From positions 7,555,620 to 7,619,619 of the forward strand of contig NC_091135.1 in NCBI RefSeq assembly GCF_041381155.1: a DNA stretch of 64,000 nt, written 5' to 3'. A program made the position numbers and the translations under genes. Shown piece after piece: positions 13,101-27,204 of this stretch (position 1 is the first letter of the stretch; each line of letters starts with the position of its first letter). The notes under the pieces are model-generated. The model was not told where the DNA came from and ran no database searches. It worked only from the letters and a program-made list of their open reading frames with translations. The stretch comes from Argopecten irradians (Eukaryota > Mollusca > Bivalvia > Pectinida > Pectinidae).

Positions 13101-16100
13101 AGGACCTTAAAATTTGCCGTTTACGGATTTATAATTCAGCGATCTTGTAGTTGAGGAAAATAATTGAAACGTTGTCAATTTTACCACATCTGACCCAAAC
13201 CTTGAGATCCCTTGAGATAATCTATATCATTCACAAATTCAGTTGAACTTACAATTAATTAAAAACATTATTTACACATTAAATTTGCTTCCGTTGTTTA
13301 GGATTGAATTTACTTCAGTTGTTTAGGATAAGAAATCGTATATGTTGAAGTTTACGAATAGATATAGGCGAGAACATGACGACGGACAAAAATATAAGAA
13401 AGTTACTAGATATCTCTTCGGTGAGTAAAATACACTGTATCCCAAATCCGAGTAAATTAATACCATAGTAATTGTATCTAGAATTAGGAAGAAAGGAAGT
13501 TATGGGGAATCCGATTACATATGTGTATCATGCCGTAGGTTTTGAGCTATTGGTGAAAGCAGATCATGCAGGAAAATTCATATATATATATATTACAAGA
13601 AAAAATATCTGTGAATAATGATAATGAAACTTCATGTATTGATTATAAATGTATTGTTACACATGACGTGTTAGATTATGCGTACTGCGTTAGTTTCATT
13701 AAACCACAGTTAGCAACACAGAAATTACGGGTATATAAATATATTTATATATAATATTTGTGATTATTTTCATATAGAATATCTGGTGTAAATATAATGC
13801 ACTGCATCTGATTCAATATCGGAGGTGAGTGGATTAGAAAAGAAAAGAAAAAATGGGGAAAACAGTAATAAGAACTTACTCCCGAACCCTGTAAAGGAAA
13901 CATTCATAATTAAAGGCAATGCATATATATGGAATATATAAACTCATAAACTTAATCAAATAATATACAAACTTTTTTCAACACATGGAGATACAGAATT
14001 TTGGCAGGTATCAATCTTGGAGTACTGGTAAAAGTATACTTATTTACATCAAGTGATTCGTTTTATTTGTTCCATTCACGCAGATATCAATTTTCAGTAA
14101 CCATTGAAATAAATCCCTTGAGATGTTAAGATCATACGAATTGCTACATGATGTTATATTTGTTGAAATGTGAAAAAAACATGCATTTAACGTATTATTA
14201 GATACCTGTAGTAGTGGCGCAATGTTCCCTTAAGAAAATATATGATTTATGTATACTTACGGTATTCATATGTTATTGTATGTTATGTAGTGGTTAGCTC
14301 TAAGTTCACACAATAATATGGTTTATGTTAATAATTATCAAATGTGTATTCAACTTCGCATTACATTGTATAAAACACATTAGTTTAGTAAATAAATAAA
14401 TATATATATATCAATTCTTTATGTAGTCACACTTCACTACCAGTGAGAAATAAGTTATATATTTGTGAAACGAAAAAAAATCAATTAATGCTTTAAAACC
14501 AATACAAAATGAGATATTAAAAGTCTTTTGGTGTATAATATTACCTCATAAAAACGGAAAATTGTCAAATAAGATAATATAATTATTTTTTGTTTGTTTT
14601 CATGCTAAATCCTACTTTCTGATTGGCAGATTCTTTTTCTTCATTGGCCCGAAACCCCGACGTTATCATAACATCACAATAGAAACGTCGACGTTGCGTA
14701 TTGATTTGGAAAAAAATAATCCCTTGGAAAATCAATGGAATCGTACATTTAAACGTATTTCATCTTATCGAGTGAAAAATTATTCACTATTTTTTTAACT
14801 TCATCGCGTAAAAAAACATTTTTGTTTGTAAACTGTGAGAATCCGTGTATGCTTAAGTAAAGTTGCAATTTATCCTCATAAAATTAACAGTGGTTGATAA
14901 CCGTCAAAAGTGACGCTTCTTATCATGACCAAATTGAATTTTATACAGAAAACGGTGTTCGATCATTATTTGACGAAAACAATATCAGTTTGAACTGGTT
15001 AAGTGATTGTCAAAAAACTATTCGTCGGTACGAAATATTCATACATACTATTAGCTGTGATTAAAACGTTGTGATATAAAACATATATGTTAATATTTTG
15101 TTCTGGTGATGAAGTTGGTTAGATTTGTAGTATTTTAGTGTGATTTTGGGTTGATTATGGGTAGTTTGGGACTAGCGACTTATCAGTGATATACTAGCTA
15201 TTGATATCACATCAACACACACACAATAAATAACACACAATTCCTTTACCATTTCTTCAGCCTGGAATTCAAACAATAGACACAAGAACGTTAACCATGT
15301 AACCAGGAGAATAGTGTCACAATGTATTTGGGCATGTGTGAACTATAGTCATTGGATAAAGTAACTTCGCTAGTTCATGATATTCAGAGATATACGAAAC
15401 TCTCATTCGTCCTGAATGTCCTTGGCTAGCGAAATGGGACGGGGTAAAGATACTTTAAAATAGCTAAGTAAGGGTTTCATGTAAAGTATTTATATATTAC
15501 AATTCAGACATGTTTTTAAAAATGTCACATTAATTTGCTTTTGTCATTAAGTATACCAATATATTATATAATACACATTCAGTCAGTAATGTCATAATGC
15601 AGGTAATAGTAAAGTGTATTACTCATGGCATCGCAGTGTCCTCACTTAGAATTGGATATGAGGATGCCATCAATCACTAGCTCATGTCAACTTTATTATT
15701 AAAACGAACAAATGATTGTTATTTTTATATCAACATGAAGACTTATTATTCGGTTACATATTTGATCTTTTATACTAGTACGGTGAAAACCATTACCTTT
15801 AAAAGTCATTCTATTTTACATTTCTGGTAATTTAAAAAAAAAAAAGGATAAGAGTTGTTAACCAACACTTTCAAATCAATATTAAATCTTATCAACGTAT
15901 CTATGTATATCTTTGAAGTCTTATACATTTATTTATCATTTTCTAAATATGTATAGCCAAGTTATAAGTACAGTTTATTCGGAATATATAATACGCTGTC
16001 TTTTTAACATTCAATAAAACTAAAATCAGATTGAGAATCGTGTTTGCCACTATCCTTTTCTTTGCTGAACTTGATAACTATTTGCCTATCTTTTGTATTA

Positions 16101-19100
16101 AAAAAATGGAAATCTGAAAATTTATCAAGTGCTATAAAGTGTTTAAATTATTAAATCTGGTTTATGTATTAAACAGTAACTGTTGTATTTCCATGACATT
16201 TTTCATTTTCCAATTCCTTTTAAAGCTTTAACATGAAATGACAAACAAAACATTTTCAGAAAAGAATTGGAGTAGAATCAGAACCCCTCAACATTCATGC
16301 AATTAAAAGAAAGGAAAGGTATATTTTTATTTGAAAGATATATAAATAATAACAATAAAAAAACATTCACTATCACATCTATCAAAATATTTTGATTTTG
16401 AAATTTTGGGATATGAAAGAAGATTATAATAAAATAGCAACCTGATCAGTACTCATAGAATTTTCTATAAGCATAGCCTGGAATATCAAATGTGTAATCA
16501 ATGATTCTACTACAGATCATTGTCATCTTAATGGTCACCTCAATGGTATTGTAAATAGTTCGAATGGAATTCATATACTTTAAAAGTCAGACAACATGGT
16601 CGATGTTTCATTCTTGCATACAGTATGCACTTTTACAATTCTAAATATATCTTTACTGTATTCGACCCAATAAGTGCCCCCATATCTATAAGTGTCCATC
16701 CCCTTTTTGAAGCCTTAATTTCACTTACCTCAAAATTTCATTTTATAAGGTTCTCCTATTTTTTTACAATTTTGAAGCCATTTTTGGGCGCTTAGAGGGT
16801 CGAACACAGTACCTATTAATCATTTACGTTTTGTTGTGGGAATCACTGTAGTGATCTCATTCAATATTGTTAATTTACTAACCATAGCCCTTATTGGTTT
16901 CGTAAGCCTACAAGTTAGCTTATTGTGCTTTTTGTCCTTCTGACAAATCTACACAAAGATATAACACCAATGAAATTATAACATTTACACAAACTCTGAA
17001 GAACACAACAACTCTTTTCAAAGAGTAAGGAAACAAATACTAGTAAACTAATTGAATATTCAAAACAAATATGTGAAATAAAAGCAAGTACATGTAAATT
17101 AAACACATTTATAATACATGTTTACAAATATGGATGCAAATTATCGTGGGAGATAACAATAGAACAAAGGGAGATAATAAACTATACTTACGAGTCTTTT
17201 TGAGGAGGCCTGCTCCTGTGCAGCATTTGCTTTCATCGTCTCAGATTCCTTTTTATACTGAAGAAACAAACAAAAACCACAGTTACAAATGCAAATTAAA
17301 ACTGTATACAAATATTTCACGAAATTTATGGTTTTAATCCATGAGACACCTACCTGTTCTGACACTGATCTCTCACTCTCCAACATCTCCTTCAGTTTTG
17401 CTATTTCTTGATCTGTAAGATAAGAAATATCATGCACAGCTTGTTTACCACATTTCTGTCATAAAACAAGAATACACTAAGTTGAAGGGAAATTTACTGT
17501 CAAGCATTGTTTAAGGTGAAAATGGCAATTATTAAAGAAAGATATGATTACATAACAAATCAGCTTTATCAATACAATAAACCCTTCTGAAATTTAAAGG
17601 TCTTGCAGGAGGCAAAATCATTTTATCAGAATTTCCAACCTTCAATTTGACACAATGTTATTAGTTAATGGCATATGACAGTTATGAGAGTACATACTCA
17701 ATTCAGTTATATTTTCATCCTTGGAATCGATTGTTTTCTCAAGTTTGTTTATTTTTCTTGATAATCCTCCGACCTCCTCTCGTAGTTCCTCAAGTTCAGG
17801 ATTTATTTCCGGAGATTTGGACTTGATTGATAGTGACTCTACCTGGAAATTTAAATCAGTCATTGTTTTACATTAGATCATACATACAACACTACACCTC
17901 TCTATGGTGGACAGTTTTTTTTCAGCATGTGATGAAAGTTTTCTTTGGCTTACGTCTTATCAACAGCTAAAATCTTCTACTAATTGAGTGTGAAAATCAA
18001 TGATTATAAACTAATGTAGTATTTACTGATTATCTCATGATTATATACTGATTTAATACTATTATATGCTGATCCTATACGAATTATATACTGATTCAAT
18101 ACTATTATATACTGATTATATACTGCTTTAATACTATTATATGCTGATCCTATACGAATTATATACTGATGTAATACTATTATATACTGATTATATCGTG
18201 TTTTATAAATCATGTAATATTGTACTAAAATTTGTTGTCATATTAAAATTACCATTATTTCGATATGACAGATTGTGAGAGTTTAAAGCCAAGTAATATT
18301 TAAAGAGACTTCATATATATATATCATAACTATTAATGTGGATAGAAGGCCTTGGTCTTTAGTACAGAAAATGATATAACACAAGACTCTCAGTCTCATG
18401 TCCACGGATAAAAACTTAAATACATATAGTACACAGATGTTAAATGTGAATAAAAATTAAATGCAACATTTGTTCAATGTAGCGATTCAGCCCTCATATT
18501 AATGCAACTTTTCTGAGAATACAGAGAAATTTCAATATCACTTTCCTCAAACAATACAGATCATTCGAGAGTACCTTCCAATACAAATATGTCCACATCA
18601 TAGTAAATTAGATGCCTAAATGCTGAAATTGCATGCAGTGCTATTGCGAGCTTTATTCATATAAAAAATGACAATAGGGAAAAATAGTTTTTGACTTCAA
18701 TAGTTGGAACATGATACTATAGACAGATTGTTTAAGATATTCTTTCAAAAATTTGGAAATTTTAGGCATTTTAATAGCTTTCAATGATTTTATTTTTTAC
18801 AATTATTGTATAATTAAGGGAAGACTGTACACATTTTTTTTAAAGTCTGATATTTTACCATTAAATCAAGAAATTGATCACAATTACAGAATCATATTAA
18901 AGCACAAATAAATTATGCAGAAAAATCACTATGATTATCACAAATATTTATGTTTACACCAAACCAATTTCTGTTACAAATTTACATAATTGTTAGCATA
19001 AAACATAATAAAGGTACATGTACATAAATATTCATATTAAAAAGCTTTTAATTTATTAGCTCTAGAATTACATTTCCACAATGGTTAAACTTAGCGAATT

Positions 19101-22100
19101 TTAGAGATCATGCAAAGACCTTAAATTTGTGTTTTGATTTTTTTAATTTAATCTTGCCACCAATTAATGATTACCGCCACACAACTGTGTTCACATGGAC
19201 ATAAATTCTTTAACATTATCTAATATCATGACAGATTTTGTAACTAAACTTAAGAAAAATCAACATGAAAATAATTCAAAATTAAGTTTCATAACAGTTC
19301 TGCTTCAAAGGATCTTTCGTGGTTATCCTTTTGCTCCAAAATCATAATTCAACTTATATCAATGGAAAACACACATTTCTCAGATAGAATTAATGGCAAA
19401 CTTTCAAACATTGCTAGTCATCACACAGTTGATAAATAATAACTGTTCTTAATATTTGCAACATAACACATTCAGACAAAATATGATATTATATCAGGTA
19501 CATATTAGTGTGAGGGTATTACTCATATTAGGTCACACCAGACAGTGGAGATCTTACCACAGTGACCGGAGCAGGCGGTGGCTGGGGCAGTGGTGCATGT
19601 TTAGGTGAAGGGGGTGCCCTTGGGGCAGGAGGGGGTGGGGGCTGAGGGGATGGCTGGAGTGTCTGGGAGGGGACAGGTGAGGGGCTGGGCACTGGTATCA
19701 TCACTGGGATTTGTGGTGTGGGAGGTGCAGGAGGTTGTGGGGGAGGGGCAACGGGTGTGGTAGGGGCTTTGGCAGATTCTTTCTTCTGAAAACAAAAAGA
19801 TCTGGTGGTGTTAGAATAGAAGTAAAAACTCATGGAATAAAGAAGTTAAAACAAGTGTCAGTGATTACAATGAATAAAGTTTAAGTTTTCATTGACAACT
19901 TTCTAAAAAAAATATCAATGTTCACCATTGAATTCATAGGAATGATATTGATACTTTTAAAAAGTGTAACTCGCTCTTGAAATGTTATAAAACTTTATTA
20001 TTAAACAAAGAATAATAAAAATCAGATTTTAATAGTCTATCTTTAAAAATGGTGAAATTACTCTTTTGATGGTTACTAATTGTATCATTAATACAAACTT
20101 CTACTTAGTGGTATGCATCATAACTTTTAACAGTTTTTTTTTTTTAAATATTCGAAAATTAATATATTAAGTAAATTAAGTCAATTAATACACCAAAAGA
20201 AAAAGAGGAAAAGTTATCAAACATGATATTGATGTTATTTCTATCAATATGTAGAGATAAGACGACATGAAACCTACAAACAAAATGCTATCTGGTAAAT
20301 TGAAAAAAATATTGATGATATCTTTTTTAAATCATGCATACAAATGTTTATAATGAATGCATAAACTTACATATTCATTTGTTAACTAAATGTACACAAT
20401 ATGAGACTTTAAAGATGCTCAACCGCCGACAGAGCATAAATGATATTCATCATTTGAACAATAATTGGTGTTTAATCGTGTATATGTCTAATTAACACAA
20501 AAAAAATAATATAAAATAATTTATTTTGATTTTGGTGCATGCGCAATCAGTACTTCATTCCATATAGGATATATTGACACAGAATTTTTTCGGGATGAGA
20601 TTAATTATTTTTCATATTTTTTAAATTGAAGTAAAATTAGAAGCGCAAACTTTCCAATGGTGGTAATGGTGTAAAGTAAGTAACTTTTGTTACTGAAGAA
20701 AAATACTAAATCGTCTGCTCCTATTTGTGATGGTGAAAAAATACCATTTGTCAGCAGTGGAGCATCTTTAATCAAACTACATGTATACATATAAGTGTAT
20801 ATTATTTTCAAATTAAACAATTTACACACTGTTGAAATAAATTTTCAAGGATAAGCGATTTATCATATGATTCCAAATATTTAATCTTATTCAAAGAATG
20901 CTATAATACATTACACATTTCACTGATTGTTCATTGTGACTGTTTAAGTGATTTCTTCACATTCAATTCATCATAACACTAGAAAGATGTCTTATAATCT
21001 TCAGTCTTGTACACAATACACAAATCAAACAGATTTTGCACTTCATTACATCCTATCATAAACTGTGAGTCATAGCTACAAATTCTTAGTTTCTAATAAA
21101 ATTTTATAATTTAAAATCACCAACACTAAACACTCAGGATAAGATGGGGTTATACATGTACATAAATATGATATGTGATGTATATCACATAAGGTTATAA
21201 ATGAAATGGTTACATAATACACAAGTTATGATGAATACAGAGATACTCATGCATGCATAATATTCATTTGCTTATATATAGTTAATCAAATCTAATGTTA
21301 TAATCAACCACAACCAACCAATCAGAATGAGGGTTATATTGGACTTTTGGGTTACAATCACCATTGAGACAGTGGTTTGGAGATGTCGTGAAATCAACCA
21401 ATCAGAAGAATGGTTTGGTTATGGAGATAGAGGGTAAAGGTTATAGTGATATGACTGGGTACAAATATTTTACCGAAGACACAAGTGACGACGGTGTCCG
21501 ATTGGACGGTCTGTCTGAAGGGGCCGGCTAAGAAAATATGCACAATATGAAAATACAAACAATGCAAATAAAAACATGTATATTTCACCATATATTTCTT
21601 GGAAACTATATCTGCAAATTTTCAGTATTTTGGATAACATCACATACCAGTAAGTTATATGCCCAAATAGAAAGGAAACTAGACTAAGTGGATTTTTACT
21701 TCTGGCCGTAACTTTTAAATAGATACTGCGGACACAAGCACAAAGTTAAAGAACGTACAACAACAACTGTTAAATGCTGCATTTTCTATCCTTAATTTTA
21801 AAAATAATGGGGGAAAACAATAAGAGAAACAGTCAATACTGATCGGTACTGACACTCTAAATTTTGAAAATAGGTTCAAAGTTCACATGCATTTTTTCCC
21901 AACCAATAAATAAGTAGTCTTTTATGTCAAAACTACTTTTATGACATAATTTGACCGTAAATGTTGATCTTATCAATTTTATACTTTATATCACTGAATG
22001 GGTTATTCCAAATTTACATTTTCAAGAAATAAAATATTGTTGCTTTTTTTTTCATAGAGCAAGAATGAAATGTACATTGCGAACTATAACAAAAAAAGGC

Positions 22101-25100
22101 TTGTGAATTCCAATCTATATATGTGTTTCCTTACAACAAATTTGTATTTTTTCAATGAATGGTATTTCTCCCTGTAAAAGAATACATTATGGTAATATTT
22201 GTCTCCGAATACTTACACTTTCCATTTCCATGCTTGTCTGCTGTTGCTGGTAGTGGGCTAGTTGCATCTTTAACATAGAGATGACCTGCTCACTTCTCTG
22301 TATCGTAGCCTGCATCTCTTTGTACTGTTCTCCCAGCTTATCTTTATCACTTGCACGTTTGGACTTCTCACGTTGAATCTTGCTTTCCATATTTTTCTAC
22401 AAAACCAAATTATACCGTTTTTTACCCCTGAAAATTCATGATGCATTGTTCCAGTCTTGGAATCAGTTTAAATGTGTCTCCGGGGGAAGATGATTTAATT
22501 ATATAATTTCAAATGAGTTATTTAGTCACAAACTGTTATTTTTTGTTACACAATGTAAACAGTCAGCCCTTATCTTCTTTATTTAATTATTTTATTTATC
22601 TGGGATTTTATCAACATTTTAAAACAGCAAAACTACATGAAAATTATCTTTGCAAAGAATTGAACTTTTAAATGAATATTTTTTTATGAAAAATAACGGT
22701 TTTTATTAGTTATTTTTTCACAATTATGTAACTAAAACTATGTACCCATTTACACAAAATATTGACTAGAGAAAAATAGATAATCATATTTCTACACAAA
22801 CTAATACATTTAAATTGAAATAATTATCATACATTAATATGTTTTTCTTTAACTAATCTCATTGTCATTGAGGACTTTTTTGACTTACGTTATACAACAC
22901 GGAGATGCGAGCGATGGCGTCGGCCAGTTGCTGTTTAAATGCTCTCCGTACCGTGTCCACTCTCTGTTGAGACAAACATTTCACAGTTAAATACTAAAAT
23001 GAAAACAAAAGATTAGTAAACATGTCATACTATTGTTTTCATACACAACATGTCAATTGTAGCTAGGTTTACCAATAACATGTACTATAAACCAACTACC
23101 TTTTGCGTGGGATTTATGTTCGCGAATTTCTTGATCAAGGTAAAGACGCGAAAGTTTATATACACAAATGATTTCTTAAGCAATTCTTGTACAATTGAAT
23201 TCAAAGTTATATCTTCATTCAATTATTTAAATTTGTGTAACTTAATCTACGGGAAAATATTTTGAAATGGAAATCGCGAAATTTAGTAGCCGCGAAAGAA
23301 AGCTTTTTTACAGTATCCCCATGATATAAATATTATACATTAACCTGTTTTTACATGATGTACATTTTCTTGACCTTGAAATCGAGGAAAAGGTCATACA
23401 GAGACCTTACACCATTTTACCTGATAAATAGTTGTTTTCAAATAAAATATCTTAATTTCTAAACAAAGATTTAAGTGATAAGATTAAAGCATAACAGAAA
23501 AAGATATCAAGGGAGATAACTCACATCTTCATGCATCCTCTCCAGCTGGGTGACCTTGTCATTGATGCGACAGTATCTATAGAAATGTGAATCACAACAC
23601 AATACAAACATGCAAGTAGTGTATACTAATTAAAAGGGCAGTGAAGAGGCCAGTGATTACATGTGTATGTCAATAAGTTGGAGGGGTTGCTTTGGGGTTG
23701 CTTTTCTAAACATTTATATGTTAGCAAGATTGAGTTCCTGCCTTTTTATAGTGCTATTTCACTGAAACCTCACTGCTGGAAGTTACCAATTGTCAGATAA
23801 TGAGAGTATCAAGGTTTTCACAACAGCTAGAAGATAATCTCTGAATTTAAACAGGGCCTTATAAGATAGAGCTACACAGGTAGGTAAACACATGATATTT
23901 TATAAAAATAACCTGTGTTTTTACCAGATTAAATACACATCAAAACAATTACCTACAAATACAGTATATAAGCAAAAGTTGATCATTTGTGCAGCAGTAT
24001 ATAGCAAGGATTGTGAATATGACTCATTGGTGAATATAAAAAGCATGACAATAGCGATTTTTTTTTTTTTTTTTTTTTAATTTTGAAAAATTCATAAAGA
24101 TGTGCCTTGAACATGCAAAATCAATTTAATTGATATAGCAATATAATAAATAAAGTACAAAATGCATACAGAGAGAAACATTTCATGTAAATTTAAACAT
24201 TTGCATCGAATTGTTTGATTTTCCATTAAATAATTTATGTTAAGAATCAGTTTAAGAAATCTTGTATAATGAAAAGAATTCTCATTTTAAGAATCCACTT
24301 AACATATGTACTATAACTCTACACTTACAGTTCTATTGCTTTCTCCTGTAGCTTCTTCTCATAGTCTGCTTGCATAACATGTTTGGCAAAGTTGATATCT
24401 CTCCTAAGATTTGTTACGTCCTTTTAATTATTAAAATGAAAAAAAAAATGAATACATTAACAATCACAGAACATGCAATGACACTATCTATATTCTTTTT
24501 TTTTAAGAAATCAAATTTAGTCACAAAGTAGTCGACCATGCATAACTTGCTATTCGAAATTAAGGTACCAAGTTTAATTATAGTTTTATTCTAATATTGC
24601 TGGTTTTGTCATACACAATTGAAATATTGTACAAAATCAGTGTGCTTAAGTTTTTATCCACAATTTTTTTTTTTTTAATTCAAAGTTTCTGATTTTTTTA
24701 TACAAAGATAAAGAGGGAATTCAGTAAGGACCTGCAAAGTGTTAGCTAGGTTGTCAAATTATCCGAGTTTGTATCAACCAAGTTCCACTGTTGTTGAATC
24801 TGGTTAGGTCTTTGACAATGGCAAGACACATTTTCATTTAAATTTTAATATCTATTTGCATTTTGTTTTGATCTCCCATATATATTTTTTGAACTGAACT
24901 TACCTGTAGAAGTATTTGAATGATTTCTGTCATCTCTTTGAGGTCGACGACCTCTGTGACATCTGTTTGTGAACATCTGTCCAAGGTAAAGAAACCAACC
25001 TTGTGTTGGTCAGCCAATGACGGCCTAAAAAAATAAATCGTCAAATAATTTTTATAAAGCAGGTAAATCTGTTATTCAAGTCAAAAATAATTTCAGCTAT

Positions 25101-26490
25101 ATTTAAAAAAAAAATCAAAATTCTTACTATACATGTACACGAGTCCTATGAAATGTATGTTACATTTCTATACTGTGTCATATTTACCATATTATGTAGA
25201 ACAGGGAAAAATGCATATTCATGTGAAGTGCCCCACCAGGATGAATGATAGGTGGTACATGGTAATAGTAGTGCCCAAACCAGCAATCAAACCTGGGTCT
25301 CTGGCATGAAAATCCATGGCTCTACTGCTAGACGACCAGTTATTGCCAATGCATGTGCACTACATGATCAAAAATAAATTTTCAGACAATTTTAGGGTTC
25401 TGCAGAGCACCAATTCTCACCATCACATCTGTATCTGTATGATTACCACGAAAATTTAAGTCAATAAAGCCATCTTCTGAGAGAAGACACTACCATGCTG
25501 ATTTCCACAAAAAATATCTGGAAATTCATCTGTGACCATACAAGTACATATAACTTACACTTGCGACTCGGCGAGAATAGGTCGCGTGCCAGTAGGTACT
25601 GACTGATATATAAACAAACCTGCTCCGTCAGCTGTGTGACAGAGATCATATTTAACATCATACCCAGTTTGTGTATGTACCTTTTACACAAGTGCATGTA
25701 TACTGTAAACATTGTATGTAGGCCTACATGTACATACATATACATATATATGTACATCAACATTAAACCAGAAAACTACATAACAACACATAAACCACTC
25801 CTACAGTACCATGGTACAGTGCAGTAGGGCTGATGACACTGTCATGTTGACAACATCATTAATTGAATGCCTAATGTAAATCGATTCAATGCCCTACTTA
25901 GATTCCGAGTCTGATCCTTTGTAGATCCCAGCTTGAATCCCGATCGAACGGATCTTTGGGACCGATTCTATAAAACGTAACATTGTTCTAGCAATCTATG
26001 ATGAAATGGCGTATTGATATACGTCGATTTCCATGACGTCACGTATACGGTACACCCAGCGCGTGCAGGTGCCCGCCAGTCAACAAAATACACGTGGATC
26101 AGAACTGTCAGCTGACTGTCATTGTTTACAAACATTTTACTTGTTGTCGAAAGTAACAGTTTTCATTTGTACGCCTCGTAAAAGTAAACACAAATGAAAT
26201 ACAGTTATAAACAACAAACAAGTCAATTGCGCGGTAATTAAAAAGACAAACATAGTAAATAATGTTTTACTAGGGGCATCTTTATCATCTGATCCCAGAT
26301 TCACAAGTGGCAATGTTTTTCAATTCAGGACTTTTTTATACGCATCTGAATGTCGAACGCTATCCACATACCTAAATAAGTCAACTTCATTTTCTCTTGA
26401 TCCTAAAATATCCAACACATGAGTCTGCAATCCCTGCTCAGCGAACGCATAATCACTTTTATCGAGGCGCCTAGGTTTGACAAGCGCCAT
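1101..26490 (-). CDS. Coiled-coil, proline-rich protein resembling C10orf67 (tentative), 24 exons
   Basis: Exons in order: 26490-26372, 25602-25561, 25024-24904, 24420-24329, 23576-23525, 22963-22889, 22396-22217, 21527-21474, 19785-19558, 17842-17698, 17412-17354, 17257-17192, 16477-16442, 15261-15250, 13888-13880, 11657-11592, 11374-11267, 10963-10872, 3425-3360, 3191-3104, 2721-2653, 2277-2151, 1980-1908, 1197-1101. Joined, they give 691 codons in frame, and every junction is GT..AG. The start is MALVKPRRLDK. Residues 40-95 include SLADQHKVGFFTLDRCSQT, which recalls the DUF4709 region of C10orf67-type proteins. Residues 95-227 are a coiled coil, 246-321 are extremely proline-rich (exon 9), and 322-570 are a second long charged coiled coil. 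A short block near KKFAILQQ follows, then an acidic tail ending VVVVPSQA. Membrane segments and enzyme motifs are absent. Molecular function is unknown; a cytoskeletal or ciliary scaffold is only a guess. Exons 2, 13, 14, 15 and 24 are the least certain. The family name rests on remembered similarity. Confidence 0.68.
1423..1710. mobile_element. MITE, TTAA family 1, internally deleted copy
   Basis: It is flanked on the left by TTAA (1419-1422). It begins AGATGATCCACCGCCGACA and ends GGTGGAGCATCT, the same terminal inverted repeats as the longer copies at 20413 and 60603. At about 288 bp against about 350 bp, the middle is shortened. The right TTAA has decayed. It sits in the last intron of the coiled-coil gene. 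Confidence 0.75.
5391..10246 (+). CDS. Carbohydrate sulfotransferase, HNK-1ST/CHST8-14 family (Sulfotransfer_2)
   Basis: Three exons, 5391-5472, 8346-8476 and 9113-10246, join in frame to 448 codons. Exon 1 starts at MAFFGTIRRKQ and encodes one hydrophobic segment (residues about 12-26), a type II signal anchor, which places the enzyme in the Golgi membrane. Exon 3 carries the catalytic domain. CPVQKIGSTFLKGLL (from residue 125) matches the 5'-phosphosulfate-binding loop. FTRDPYYRLFSGY (from about 180) matches the 3'-phosphate-binding motif. HFTPIYEHCRPCQISYDFIG (from 252) is the family's conserved late motif. The family transfers sulfate from PAPS to hexosamines or glucuronate on glycans; the acceptor cannot be predicted here. 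The gene lies inside an intron of the minus-strand coiled-coil gene. Intron 1 contains the 47-bp minisatellite. AATAAA at 10611 is a plausible poly(A) signal. Confidence 0.92.
6419..8345. repeat. Minisatellite, 47-bp unit, about 40 copies, abutting a splice acceptor
   Basis: The unit contains CCACTTGCACTCTATTTGTA followed by TTCTATTTGTACCAGTTACT and ATGAGAA. It fills the 3' part of sulfotransferase intron 1 and runs without a gap into the exon 2 acceptor. Variant units with TACAGGTTACTAGAAGAACC lie at about 6613, 7224, 7411 and 8021. Their 13-4-13 unit spacing indicates a higher-order duplication of about 799 bp (17 units). Short open frames here are by-products of the repeat. Confidence 0.97.
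10300..10860. other. Non-coding stretch between the nested gene and exon 18 of the host gene
   Basis: It holds the 3' UTR of the sulfotransferase, with AATAAA at 10611, and AT-rich intron sequence. I see no further gene or clear mobile element. Confidence 0.5.
11658..17191. other. Long introns of the coiled-coil gene carrying three very small exons
   Basis: AT-rich intron sequence. The only coding pieces I can support are a 36-nt exon at 16442-16477, a 12-nt exon at 15250-15261 and a 9-nt exon at 13880-13888, each with GT..AG borders and zero phase. No RNA gene or well-bounded transposon was recognised. Short open frames at 12695, 13566 and 16915 look like chance. Confidence 0.5.
18010..18200. 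repeat. AT-rich tandem repeat, about 83-bp unit, roughly two copies
   Basis: A block rich in TATACTGAT and AATACTATTATA is repeated about 83 bp apart, including two copies of TGCTGATCCTATACGAATTA. The 69-codon minus-strand open frame over it is a repeat artefact. It lies in an intron of the coiled-coil gene. Confidence 0.8.
20413..20767. mobile_element. MITE, TTAA family 1, full-length copy
   Basis: Flanked by TTAA on both sides (20409-20412 and 20768-20771). The inverted ends are AGATGCTCAACCGCCGACA and GTCAGCAGTGGAGCATCT. The interior closely matches the copy at 60603. There is no coding capacity. TTAA target duplications fit mobilisation by a piggyBac- or Kolobok-like transposase. It lies in an intron of the coiled-coil gene. 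Confidence 0.9.
25212..25350 (-). mobile_element. tRNA-derived SINE fragment
   Basis: Read on the minus strand this resembles a tRNA body: GTCTAGCAGTAGAGCCATGG as a decayed A-box region, and AGACCCAGGTTTGATTGC as a decayed B-box (GGTTCGANTCC consensus). Internal pairing is too eroded for a functional tRNA. It is intronic in the coiled-coil gene. Confidence 0.5.
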
Positions 26491-27200
26491 TTTGTTGCTA
26501 TCAACATACCATAGACGGCGCGGTTTGTATAACTTCCGGGTAGATAATTCATTGATAGAGGATGACTTACAGGGAGCGTTCCACTATAATTTAGCTTATA
26601 CATGTGTACATATAGCTGTAGTAATGTCGTGTTATTTATAAAACTTTTGTTCGCGGCAAATGATTTCAACATAAGAATTTAGAAATAAACTATTATAACA
26701 ACCACATCAAAATTTTATGGATACTAATTAAGGTTAACAAATCAATCCCTGAAGACATCCATGGTTTCCGGTAAAACTAATTTTTAGATGATTATATATT
26801 TTGGTAGCACGCCGTCGTGTTTTTGTTCTCTTTTAATTTTACTTGAAACAGAAACATATATTATCTTTTTATTGTTCAGATATGTATAAAGAGGATTGGG
26901 CACAAATTGTCATAGATAAATCTTTCCTCATAATTAATTATTTGAACCAATACGAATTTACATATATACATGTACACGCGTACGTAGGCCCTACAGTATT
27001 GTAATATATATATTTTTGATAATGGATAAAAAGTGAATAATATATATATTCATCATTATGCGTCAATGATATTTACCCTATAGCCAGTTTATTTTTTAAA
27101 TGTATTAAAACATATAACATTGATATTCTATCGCTTAACATTTCAGATCATTAATAACATGAAAATTGCAAAAGCTGTACAGCAATTCCTGGTAAGAACG
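26491..27200. promoter_or_regulatory. Upstream region of the coiled-coil gene
   Basis: This lies just 5' of the ATG at 26490, between the first coding exon and the retrotransposon block. No TATA box or specific operator is recognisable. The first exon and intron (26040-26500) are richer in CpG than the surroundings, as expected near a housekeeping-type start. I see no other gene here. Confidence 0.35.
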
Positions 27201-27204
27201 GGTA

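Noticed and set aside
19601..19795. Second frame over the proline-rich exon
   Set aside because: Out of frame with the flanking exons; the proline-rich frame joins in phase on both sides.
25461..25763. 100-codon minus-strand frame starting MLMYIYMYMY
   Set aside because: Only the short piece YLLARDLFSPSRK fits the gene between splice sites; the rest is intron with AT-rich low complexity.
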